DNA from: Candidatus Limnocylindria bacterium
Lineage (GTDB): Bacteria; Chloroflexota; Limnocylindria; QHBO01
DNA length: 6,575 nt
NCBI GenBank assembly: GCA_030146365.1
Contig: JASLBU010000081.1
Coordinates: forward strand, 1-6,575
Direction of reading: 5' to 3'
A program made the translations under genes and the position numbers. Below, piece by piece: positions 1 to 6,575 of the stretch (positions within the stretch are counted from its first letter, which is position 1; every line of letters starts with the position of its first letter). Under the pieces are notes generated by a model that did no database searches, was not told the origin of the DNA, and saw only the letters and a list, made by a program, of their open reading frames with translations.

Positions 1-3
1 CGG

Positions 4-1143
4 TCAGACCTTGCGGGTCCCGGCACGGGTGGTGATGTTGGGGCCCCCGTATCCGCTCATCTCGCCGATGAGCCGCGTCCGGATCTGACGCAGGAGGGGT
101 CTCCAGTCGAGGGCATCATACCCGAGTTGCGCAAGTGCGTCCGTCAACGACGCAGCGGCCGCGAGCTCCGCGATCCGGGCATGCGCCTCCGACGCCTTCC
201 ACCAGGTTGCCCCGTGGCGGTGCTCGAGGCCCTCGATCAGCTGGGCGGCCAGGATCGCGGACTGGACGTCGGCGACCGATGCCAGCGGCGACCGAATGGT
301 GTACAGGTAGGCCTCCTCGGGAACGCTGACCCCGATGATGTACCCCACGATGCCGCTGTAGTAGGCGCGGGCGACCGCCGGCTCATCCGGGTCCGCGTAC
401 ATCCGCAGCTCATACTGCATCCGGCCGATGTCGTGCCGCACTCGCCACAGCCTGACGAAGGCGGCGAAGTCGGTGAACGGAACGACCTCGGCAGCTGAGA
501 TGCCGAGCTCCTGGGCCAGCCACTCGGGGGCGCCGACCAGGCTGGCGTACGCGGCGTTGGCCGCGCGCGTGGCAACGCCGGCCCCAACGGAGGCGTCACC
601 GGCAAGCGATGCTTCGGCGGAGCGCCAGCCGGCAGCCTGCGGCGACTCGATCACCGTCCTGCCGGACGCCAGGACGGCCCGCCTGATCTCGCGCTCGCCG
701 AACCAGTGAGACCAGGCCCCGCCGCGCACGACGTGCCACAGGTCGGCGAGGGTGGCGTCCCCCTGCTCGATGTCGATCTGGGCCAGGTAACGCCGCAGGG
801 CGGCGTAGTAGGGCGTCTCCGAATGGAACACGAACCGCACCAGGTCCGATGCCAGCTGCCGGGGATCCTCGCCGCGCGCGGCCGCCGCCTCGACGGGATC
901 ACCGTCCGCCAACCACCCGGCCATGCGCTCCCCGTAGCGCGGGTTCAGGGCCTCGAGCGCCTCGCGGTAGGCGCCGTACAGCAGGTCGCGCTCGCCCCGA
1001 TTGCCGATCTCCGAGATGCGCTCGGAAACCTCGGTGAATGGCAGCCCTTCGCCACGCCAGACGACGATGGTGCTCGCCTCCGCATCGGCGATCGAGCGGT
1101 CGAGCTCGATCAGCTCGGTGGAGTTCGTGGTGCGGATGGCCAT
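4..1143 (-). CDS. M3-peptidase-like helical protein without a zinc-binding motif
   Basis: This is a 379-residue, mostly helical soluble protein with no signal peptide or membrane span. The overall style recalls a bacterial group related to M3 (thimet oligopeptidase/PepF-like) metallopeptidases. The N-terminal part (about 10-70) has the 'LW.GEG.PF.EV' type of helix and the RDLLYGAYREALEALN segment. The C-terminal part (about 232-360) has RxxxYELRMY near 241-249, a Y-rich 'YYSGIVGYIIGVSVPEEAYL' stretch, then HRHGATWW near 308-315 and a 'LTDALAQLGYDALD' ending, as in M3 C-terminal domains. The HExxH zinc motif that M3 enzymes need is absent throughout, so it is probably not a peptidase. The ATG lies immediately after the pyrG TGA (TGAATG), with a GAGG about 8 bases upstream inside the end of pyrG, so translation is probably coupled to pyrG. 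The family assignment is by motif memory only and its function is unknown. Confidence 0.85.
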   Translation of the reverse strand: MAIRTTNSTELIELDRSIADAEASTIVVWRGEGLPFTEVSERISEIGNRGERDLLYGAYREALEALNPRYGERMAGWLADGDPVEAAAARGEDPRQLASDLVRFVFHSETPYYAALRRYLAQIDIEQGDATLADLWHVVRGGAWSHWFGEREIRRAVLASGRTVIESPQAAGWRSAEASLAGDASVGAGVATRAANAAYASLVGAPEWLAQELGISAAEVVPFTDFAAFVRLWRVRHDIGRMQYELRMYADPDEPAVARAYYSGIVGYIIGVSVPEEAYLYTIRSPLASVADVQSAILAAQLIEGLEHRHGATWWKASEAHARIAELAAAASLTDALAQLGYDALDWRPLLRQIRTRLIGEMSGYGGPNITTRAGTRKV

Positions 1144-2847
<1,704 letters not shown>

Positions 2848-2945
2848 TGGGATCCTTGCACCTCGCGGTGGCTAGGGCGGGCGGCGGAGTCGGTCGAAAT
2901 CGGGGCCGCGCGCGAGCGACATCGCCTTGTGCCACTCGGGAAGCG

Positions 2946-2951
2946 ATCATA
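2946..2951 (-). promoter_or_regulatory. Possible -10 box for pyrG
   Basis: The minus strand reads TATGAT here, a five-of-six match to TATAAT in an otherwise very GC-rich gap. It would place the transcript start near 2939 and give a 5' leader of about 90 bases before the pyrG ATG. No convincing -35 hexamer lies 16-18 bases upstream. The assignment rests on the -10 and its position in the divergent gap between pyrG and the UbiA gene. No attenuator hairpin or pyrimidine-run start of the kind known for pyrG in some Firmicutes was seen. Confidence 0.4.
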
Positions 2952-3038
2952 CCGCAGACGCGGTGTGTCGGTGTAGCGTTGCTCCATGCCAGCGGCCCGA
3001 ATCGAGCGCGCGCACGGTCCGTCCTCGCGCCCGCGTCC

Positions 3039-3869
3039 GTGAGGCTCGTCGTCACGGCCTGGGCGGCAGTGCGGGTGGTCCACCCCGCGCCGACCGCGGC
3101 GGTCATCATCCTCTCCGCGGCCCTCGGCGCGATCCTACTGGCCCAGGCCGGGCGGCCGATCGACGTGTACTGGGCCTGGACCGTGGCCGCTGTGGCCGGG
3201 TCGCAGATCTTCGTCGGCGCCACGAACGACCTCGTCGACCGCGCCCGCGACCTGGCGGCCGGTCGCCTCACCAAACCCCTTGCGGCTCTTCAGCTGTCCG
3301 TGGCCGCCGCCACCTGGATCGCGGCGGGCGGACTGGGGCTCCAGCTCGTCGCCTCGGCATGGCTGGGTCTCGCTCCGCTGCTGTTCGGCTTGGTGGCCGT
3401 GCTCTCTGCGCTCGCCTACAACCTCTGGCTGTCGCGGACGCCGTGGTCCGTGGTCCCCTACCTCGTGAGCTTCGGCGTCCTGCCCTTGTGGATCGCCTCT
3501 GGCGTCAGCGTGCCGATCGAGCGCGTCGCCGTCGCCCCCCTGCTGGTCGCCCCCTTCGCCGCCGCCGCCCACCTGGCGAACGTGCTCCGCGACTTTGACG
3601 CCGATGCAGCGCTCGGCTCGCGCAACCTCGCCCAGGTGCTCGGGCGTCGCACGGCCCACCTGCTGGCGTGGGCGCTCGCACTGGCCGTCGGGTTGGGAGT
3701 GGGCTTGGCGTTGTTCGCCGGCGGAGCCGTCACGCCCGCCGCTCTGGGACTGGGGCTCGTCGGCCTGGTCGCGGTGGCCCAGGGAATCCACAATCCCGGC
3801 CGGTTGTGGATCGGGATGCTCATCGCGGCGGTCGCCTGGACGGCCGCCTGGGCGCTCGCCACCGGCTGA
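3039..3869 (+). CDS. UbiA-superfamily prenyltransferase (MenA/UbiA-like)
   Basis: This is a polytopic membrane enzyme of the superfamily that transfers a polyprenyl chain from its diphosphate to an acceptor such as a quinone precursor. With the GTG at 3039 it has 276 residues, near the usual family length. The typical 'VRVVHPAPTAAV' opening leads into the first of about eight or nine hydrophobic spans. The first Asp-rich motif is NDLVDRARD at 63-71 (Asp64, 67, 71). The second is NVLRDFDAD at 181-189, followed by GSRNLAQVLG. This recalls the N..RD...D...G...LA..LG pattern of MenA (dihydroxynaphthoate prenyltransferase) more than UbiA's YAxxDxxDD. The frame is open back to 2847, but residues coded before 3039 look non-membrane and unlike the family. 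No clear ribosome binding site precedes the GTG, so the start is uncertain (a TTG at 2979 and a GTG at 3069 are alternatives). The acceptor cannot be named from sequence. Confidence 0.85.
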   Translation: MRLVVTAWAAVRVVHPAPTAAVIILSAALGAILLAQAGRPIDVYWAWTVAAVAGSQIFVGATNDLVDRARDLAAGRLTKPLAALQLSVAAATWIAAGGLGLQLVASAWLGLAPLLFGLVAVLSALAYNLWLSRTPWSVVPYLVSFGVLPLWIASGVSVPIERVAVAPLLVAPFAAAAHLANVLRDFDADAALGSRNLAQVLGRRTAHLLAWALALAVGLGVGLALFAGGAVTPAALGLGLVGLVAVAQGIHNPGRLWIGMLIAAVAWTAAWALATG

Positions 3870-3904
3870 GCGCGGCGGCGTCCCCGGGCCGGTCGCCCCC
3901 GTCA

Positions 3905-3929
3905 CTCTGGTGGCAGAGATTCACCGGAG
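3905..3929 (+). terminator. Hairpin just downstream of the UbiA gene
   Basis: CTCTGGTG (3905-3912) pairs with CACCGGAG (3922-3929) around a 9-base loop, giving 8 base pairs with one U-G pair in a plus-strand transcript. It starts 35 bases after the UbiA stop codon. It could be the first part of a factor-assisted terminator or a 3'-end stabilising structure. There is no T-tract. Confidence 0.35.
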
Positions 3930-3973
3930 CCCCGAGTTGGGTGGCATTCCGCACATGTGGTGAGACCCCGTAA

Positions 3974-4004
3974 GCGTGAGCTGCACCCCGGGTGCGGCTC
4001 GCGC
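3974..4004 (+). terminator. Strong 14-bp hairpin, candidate terminator of the UbiA transcript
   Basis: GCGTGAGCTGCACC (3974-3987) pairs over its full length with GGTGCGGCTCGCGC (3991-4004) around the 3-base loop CCG. The two non-Watson-Crick positions (3977/4001 and 3982/3996) are U-G pairs if the plus strand is transcribed, but A-C mismatches on the minus strand. The structure is therefore best read as part of a plus-strand RNA, that is the UbiA transcript, whose stop codon is about 105 bases upstream. It lacks a following T-run, so a terminator role is inferred. Confidence 0.5.
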
Positions 4005-4012
4005 ATGACCGT

Positions 4013-4083
4013 TGCACATACAGGTGCAGATCGGCACCCAGATCGGCCGTCCGGTGAGAATCTGCACACACAGGCGCATCGGC
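4013..4083. repeat. Imperfect repeat pair with an embedded 8-bp inverted repeat
   Basis: The segments 4013-4035 and 4063-4083 share the pattern TGCACA(T/C)ACAGG(T/C)GC..ATCGGC, differing by two substitutions and a 2-base gap, and lie 50 bases apart. Within them GTGCAGAT (4024-4031) is the exact reverse complement of ATCTGCAC (4060-4067), so the interval can also fold with a 28-base loop. A short TGCAC/GTGCA hairpin (4013-4017 with 4024-4028) competes with that fold. Confidence 0.45.
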
Positions 4084-4108
4084 TCGACGCACGGCCGCAT
4101 CGGCTCGA
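4075..4108. repeat. 13-base direct repeat
   Basis: CGCATCGGCTCGA occurs exactly at 4075-4087 and again at 4096-4108, 21 bases apart start to start. It adjoins the imperfect repeat pair at 4013-4083 and suggests small-scale duplication in this gap. Confidence 0.55.
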
Positions 4109-4133
4109 GGCAGGCGCTACGCGCCCGAAGAGG

Positions 4134-4183
4134 CTGACCGTGCCGGAGAGTCAGCCGGGATTGGGCTCGGTAGCCGGTCCTGC
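4134..4183. repeat. Direct repeat, copy 1 of 2 (50 bases)
   Basis: The segment runs from CTGACCGTGCCGGAG through CCGGGATTGGGCTCGG to GCCGGTCCTGC. It is identical to copy 2 at 4317-4369 except that copy 2 has three extra bases (CCG) after CCGGAG. The starts of the two copies are 183 bases apart. No third copy was noticed in this window. Confidence 0.85.
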
Positions 4184-4234
4184 GGCCGGTCCGGCCAGGC
4201 CGGAGGCACGTCGACCCGCCGAGGCGGTGATCAA

Positions 4235-4251
4235 ACGGTCCGCTGGACCGT
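4235..4251. repeat. Perfect 7-bp inverted repeat between the two direct repeat copies
   Basis: ACGGTCC (4235-4241) and GGACCGT (4245-4251) are exact reverse complements around the loop GCT. A second small inverted repeat, CCGCC/GGCGG (4216-4220 with 4223-4227), lies just before it. Confidence 0.5.
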
Positions 4252-4316
4252 CCAGGAGCCGATCCGGTGCAAAATCAAGCGCGGCCCGAGCGTGTGCGGC
4301 CACAGCCCGGGTGAGA

Positions 4317-4369
4317 CTGACCGTGCCGGAGCCGAGTCAGCCGGGATTGGGCTCGGTAGCCGGTCCTGC
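4317..4369. repeat. Direct repeat, copy 2 of 2 (53 bases)
   Basis: This is the same unit as 4134-4183 with a 3-base CCG insertion. The insertion lets GCCGAG (4331-4336) face CTCGGT (4353-4358), inside an outer GACCG (4319-4323) with CGGTC (4361-4365) pairing. Copy 2 can thus form a longer imperfect stem than copy 1. Confidence 0.85.
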
Positions 4370-4386
4370 CGGCTCCGTCCGGCAGG
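4365..4386 (-). terminator. Perfect 8-bp hairpin downstream of the 50-residue gene
   Basis: CCTGCCGG (4365-4372) and CCGGCAGG (4379-4386) are exact reverse complements with a 6-base loop. The hairpin lies about 45 bases past the stop codon of the minus-strand small membrane gene and overlaps the end of direct repeat copy 2. Its position fits a transcript end for that unit. There is no T-run, so the role is inferred. Confidence 0.4.
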
Positions 4387-4430
4387 CCGGGCGGACGAGC
4401 CTCCCCACGCTGCCTCAGATCCTGTGCGGA

Positions 4431-4583
4431 TCAGACGACGTCGTCGAGCTCCATCTCCTCGTCATCGGTCTCCTCGGTGAGCTTGAGCCACACGAAGAGT
4501 CCGGCAAGGATGGTGAGCGGGATCACGATCATCGCCGCGATGAGAGCCGCGATGCTGATGAGAAGGACCTTGATTGCCTTCAT
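4431..4583 (-). CDS. 50-residue single-span membrane protein with acidic tail
   Basis: This small gene is easily missed by length cut-offs. Residues 1-5 (MKAIK) are basic. Residues 6-33 form one long hydrophobic helix (VLLISIAALIAAMIVIPLTI and on to GLFVWL), interrupted only by Pro22. The tail from 37 to 50 carries nine Asp/Glu and no basic residue (EETDDEEMELDDVV). By the positive-inside rule the N-terminus should be cytoplasmic and the acidic tail outside, though the flanking Lys34 weakens this. The ATG has GGGGAG 8 bases upstream. It starts 16 bases after the stop of the 174-residue gene on the same strand, so the two are very likely co-transcribed. No known family was recognised. It could be a membrane partner or anchor for the duplicated-module protein, which is inference from adjacency only. 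Confidence 0.75.
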   Translation of the reverse strand: MKAIKVLLISIAALIAAMIVIPLTILAGLFVWLKLTEETDDEEMELDDVV

Positions 4584-4599
4584 GCGAAGGACTCCCCTG

Positions 4600-5124
4600 C
4601 TACTGCGCGCCGGTGGGGTTCGGCGCAGGCTGCTGTCGCTGCTCAGGTGCGGACTCGATCATAGCCAAGATCTCGTCCTTCGTGAACTCGGAGAGCTGGT
4701 GGCCGGTTCCCCGCGAGCCGCTCACGCCGAAGAGCCGGAGGACGAAGGATCCCTCCTGCTCGAACAAGAAGGCGTCCTGCGCCTTCTGACCGTCGATGTA
4801 CGCCCCGATGATCCTCATCGCCAGCTCGTAGTAGTTGGCGAGCCCCGGCAGGGGCACGTCGCGATCGGCGGTTCCGCGCTTCGACGCGCTGGCGTCCATG
4901 AGATCGGCGACCTGCTCGTCGGTGATCTCGTAGGTCTTCTTGGCGAGGGCGCCGTAGCTGTCGGAGTCGGACCCCGCGCCCTGCATGCCGAGCCCCTGGA
5001 GCAGGAATCCGCCCTCGAGCTCGATGAGCAGGAGATCCTTCAGCCGTTCGGAATCGGCGAAGGCGCCGATGGTGCGCAGGACCTCTTCCCAGTCCTGGCG
5101 CGGACTCCCGTCATAGATCCGCAT
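4600..5124 (-). CDS. 174-residue protein of two duplicated modules, function unknown
   Basis: This is a soluble acidic protein with no signal peptide or membrane span. Residues 11-46 and 97-133 align without gaps at an offset of 87, with about 14 of 36 positions identical: R..IGA..D.....D..L.E.EG.F.L...G in both. Each copy is followed by a polar, probably helical segment (68-79 TDEQVADLMDAS; 148-159 TKDEILAMIESA), so the protein is an internal tandem duplication of a module of roughly 70-80 residues. The C-terminus (160-174) is Pro/Gln-rich and probably disordered. The ATG is preceded by GGAGG at a rather long spacing of 12 bases, and no alternative start lies closer. A sigma70-like promoter sits just upstream, and the gene leads a unit with the 50-residue membrane protein. 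I recall similar hypothetical proteins from Chloroflexota-type genomes but cannot name a family. Function is unknown. Confidence 0.85.
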   Translation of the reverse strand: MRIYDGSPRQDWEEVLRTIGAFADSERLKDLLLIELEGGFLLQGLGMQGAGSDSDSYGALAKKTYEITDEQVADLMDASASKRGTADRDVPLPGLANYYELAMRIIGAYIDGQKAQDAFLFEQEGSFVLRLFGVSGSRGTGHQLSEFTKDEILAMIESAPEQRQQPAPNPTGAQ

Positions 5125-5171
5125 GACGCGCCCGACCCTCCGCTCCGCCGTTGCCGTCGATGAGTGGACGG

Positions 5172-5199
5172 AGCATACGCGCCGACGGCCTCAGGTCAA
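5172..5199 (-). promoter_or_regulatory. Sigma70-like promoter for the 174-residue gene
   Basis: On the minus strand TTGACC (5199-5194) is followed after a 16-base spacer by TATGCT (5177-5172), close to the consensus TTGACA and TATAAT. The start of transcription would be near 5165, giving a leader of about 40 bases. The -35 box overlaps the last codons and stop of psuG. The 174- and 50-residue genes therefore probably form their own transcription unit, although read-through from psuG remains possible. Confidence 0.6.
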
Positions 5200-6102
5200 G
5201 GCCGAGGCGATCAGCCCGGCGGTCCGCGCGTTGTTGACGATGAGCCCGATGTTCACGCCCAGCGTCCGACCGCCCGACGCACGTGCCAGGTGGCCCAGCA
5301 GGTGCGGCGTCACGGCACCGCCGGTGACGCCTCGCGACCGCGCGTCGGCGATCGCGTCCGCGATCCATGCATCCACCTCGTCCGCGGGGATCGCGAGGTC
5401 GGCCGGTGGCGGTTGGACCAGGAGGATGCCGCCGGCCCCCGGGACGGACCGATGCCCGGCGATGGCGGCGGCGGCAGCCTCCGGCCCGTCCACACGGTGG
5501 GGCAGCGGCAGCCCGGACGACGTGCTGTAGAAGGCCGGAAGCTCATCGACCCCGTAGCCGACGACCGGCACGCGCCTGGTCTCCAGCAGCTCCAGCGTCG
5601 CCGGCAGGTCCAGGATCGACTTCGCCCCGCAGCTGATGACCGCCACCGGCGTTGCAGCGAGCTCGTCGATGTCGCTCGAGACGTCCAGCGTCACGGCCGC
5701 CCCGCGGTGGACGCCGCCGATGCCACCGGTCGCGAAGACGGCGATGCCCGCCCGGTGTGCGAGCCGCATCGTGGCGCTCACGGTGGTCGACGCAAGCCGG
5801 CCCGCGGCCAGCAGCGGGCCGAGATCCCGCGACGCCGCCTTGGCGATCGCCCGCTCCGGATCGGCCAGTCGCTCGATGAGCGCCCGGTCCGCACCGACGA
5901 TGGCCCGTCCGCCCTCGATGGCAGTGGTTGCCGGAACCGCACCCGACTCGCGGATGGCCGCCTCGGCCGCCACGGCCGTCTCGACGTTGTGGGGCGCCGG
6001 CAGGCCCTGCGCGATGAGGCTGGACTCGAGGGCCACGACCGGCCTGCCTGCCGCGAGCGCCTCGGCGACCTCCCCTGAGACGCTGAACCATGACTCGGTC
6101 AT
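5191..6102 (-). CDS. psuG: Pseudouridine-5'-phosphate glycosidase
   Basis: PsuG cleaves the C-glycosidic bond of pseudouridine 5'-phosphate to uracil and ribose 5-phosphate in the cytosol, allowing pseudouridine to be reused. The 303-residue protein is full length (E. coli 312). With a constant offset of 5 from E. coli numbering, the known active-site residues are all present: Glu26 in ALESSLIAQG, Lys88, His132 in GGIGGVHRG, Asp144 in LDVSSDIDEL, the Schiff-base Lys161 in SCGAKSILDLP, and Asn284 in GVNIGLIVNN. It should therefore be active. The ATG overlaps the stop of the upstream kinase gene in an ATGA, with only a weak purine stretch upstream, so translation is probably coupled. The kinase and glycosidase order is the classical pseudouridine catabolic pair. 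No nucleoside transporter is seen inside the window. Confidence 0.95.
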   Translation of the reverse strand: MTESWFSVSGEVAEALAAGRPVVALESSLIAQGLPAPHNVETAVAAEAAIRESGAVPATTAIEGGRAIVGADRALIERLADPERAIAKAASRDLGPLLAAGRLASTTVSATMRLAHRAGIAVFATGGIGGVHRGAAVTLDVSSDIDELAATPVAVISCGAKSILDLPATLELLETRRVPVVGYGVDELPAFYSTSSGLPLPHRVDGPEAAAAAIAGHRSVPGAGGILLVQPPPADLAIPADEVDAWIADAIADARSRGVTGGAVTPHLLGHLARASGGRTLGVNIGLIVNNARTAGLIASALT

Positions 6103-6575
6103 GCCGGCAGACTACCGCCGGCCTCCGACGGGACGCGGGTCTGTGCGCCGACCACTCCCGTCACCTCGGCCGCCAGCTGCACGCCGGCGGTCATCGCCGT
6201 TCGCAGGGCCTCCTCGGTCGGGGGCCAGGCGCCGCCGCCCGCGATCTCGGCCAGCAGCGCCGCGGCGAAGGCATCCCCGGCTCCGGTCGTGTCCACCGCG
6301 TCGCTGTCCGCGTCCCGCGTGACGGCCAACCGCGCACCGCCGAGCCGGGCACGTGCGCCGTCCGCATGCGTCTCCACGACGACGGTGGCGGCCGGCAGGC
6401 GTCCCAGGGTCTCGGCCTCGTCACGGTTGAGCACCACGAGGTCCGGGCGGATCCGCGTGACCCGGTCGACCCACGGTCCCACCTGTGCCTCACCCAGGGC
6501 GCAGCCAAGCACGGCCCGGCGCGGGAGGCCGGCGATCGCCCTGGCGAGCAGGTCGGCCTCCGACTCCGCGACGAC
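6099..6575 (-). CDS. PfkB-family sugar kinase, 3' part; probable pseudouridine kinase
   Basis: The frame is open to the window edge, so only the last 158 residues are seen and the N-terminal substrate lid lies outside. The ribokinase (PfkB) C-terminal signature DTTGAGDAF is at 95-103 of the fragment, with catalytic Asp101. The NRDEAETL stretch (50-57) matches the family's N..E motif at the nucleotide-binding side. The fragment ends in an ordinary way, overlapping psuG by four bases (ATGA). Because of that coupling the likeliest role is phosphorylation of pseudouridine to pseudouridine 5'-phosphate (PsuK), which PsuG then cleaves. Ribokinase-like sugar kinases for other substrates share the signature, so the substrate is inferred from the neighbour. 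Confidence 0.88.
   Translation of the reverse strand, partial: VVAESEADLLARAIAGLPRRAVLGCALGEAQVGPWVDRVTRIRPDLVVLNRDEAETLGRLPAATVVVETHADGARARLGGARLAVTRDADSDAVDTTGAGDAFAAALLAEIAGGGAWPPTEEALRTAMTAGVQLAAEVTGVVGAQTRVPSEAGGSLPA

Larger units (their letters stand above)
3870..4430. other. 561-base gene-free gap between convergent genes, rich in repeats and hairpins
   Basis: No reading frame here has family-like content or a plausible ribosome binding site. The region separates the plus-strand UbiA gene from the minus-strand 50-residue gene, so both transcription units should end in it. It contains a diverged direct repeat of about 50 bases, a 13-base direct repeat, a pair of imperfect 21-23-base repeats and at least four inverted repeats, listed separately. 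None of the hairpins is followed by a T-run, which is common for terminators in very GC-rich genomes. No tRNA, transposase remnant or known RNA family was recognised. Confidence 0.6.

Noticed and set aside
2986..3042. 18-codon plus-strand ORF (MPAARIERAHG...) whose TGA overlaps the GTG at 3039
   Set aside because: It could be a coupling leader peptide for the UbiA gene, but it has no ribosome binding site, no telling composition, and the GTGA overlap is easily chance.
4013..4386. CRISPR-like array
   Set aside because: There are only two copies of each repeat, with unequal unit types and a 183-base spacing. There is no regular repeat-spacer pattern and there are no cas genes.
3957..4664. 235-residue plus-strand ORF
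   Set aside because: It has no Shine-Dalgarno sequence and an Arg/Pro/Ala-rich composition. It overlaps the 50-residue gene and the end of the 174-residue gene in antisense. Only the in-frame repeat argues for it.
5142..5174. GCTCCG/CGGAGC inverted repeat upstream of the 174-residue gene
   Set aside because: It overlaps the -10 box, so one arm would not be transcribed from the predicted start. As DNA it is a short palindrome of little weight.
5164..6078. Plus-strand ORF antisense to psuG
   Set aside because: It is a shadow frame. psuG carries all active-site residues on the other strand.

Overview
The window is a GC-rich bacterial chromosome segment. The reading frames show strong G/C third-position bias and many arginine, alanine and glycine codons. 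Gene content and protein style suggest an uncultured-type Chloroflexota (possibly the Limnocylindria side) or a neighbouring actinobacterial lineage. That placement is inferred from general family resemblance, not from a marker gene.

Layout by strand. On the minus strand, from the right edge leftward: the 3' part of a PfkB-type sugar kinase (6575-6099, probably pseudouridine kinase) overlaps psuG (6102-5191) by four bases. Then comes a separately promoted pair: a 174-residue protein built from two copies of the same module (5124-4600) and a 50-residue single-span membrane protein with a very acidic tail (4583-4431). Next is a 561-base stretch without a convincing gene (3870-4430), which holds a diverged direct repeat pair and several hairpins. 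To its left lies the only plus-strand gene, a UbiA-superfamily prenyltransferase (about 3039-3869). This is divergent from pyrG (2847-1144, minus), whose stop codon directly abuts the start of a 379-residue M3-peptidase-like protein that lacks the zinc motif (1143-4).

How the genes relate. The PfkB kinase and PsuG would catabolise pseudouridine: the kinase makes pseudouridine 5'-phosphate and PsuG cleaves it to uracil and ribose 5-phosphate. PyrG makes CTP from UTP. Both therefore touch pyrimidine metabolism, but they sit in different transcription units and nothing in the sequence links them further. The UbiA-type enzyme prenylates a quinone-like or other acceptor in the membrane.

The parts most worth attention are the duplicated-module protein with its small membrane partner and its own sigma70-like promoter, the repeat- and hairpin-rich gap between convergent genes, and the zinc-motif-free M3-like protein coupled to pyrG. 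No rRNA, tRNA, insertion sequence, CRISPR array or prophage gene was recognised. I did not find a clear new defence or mobile system.
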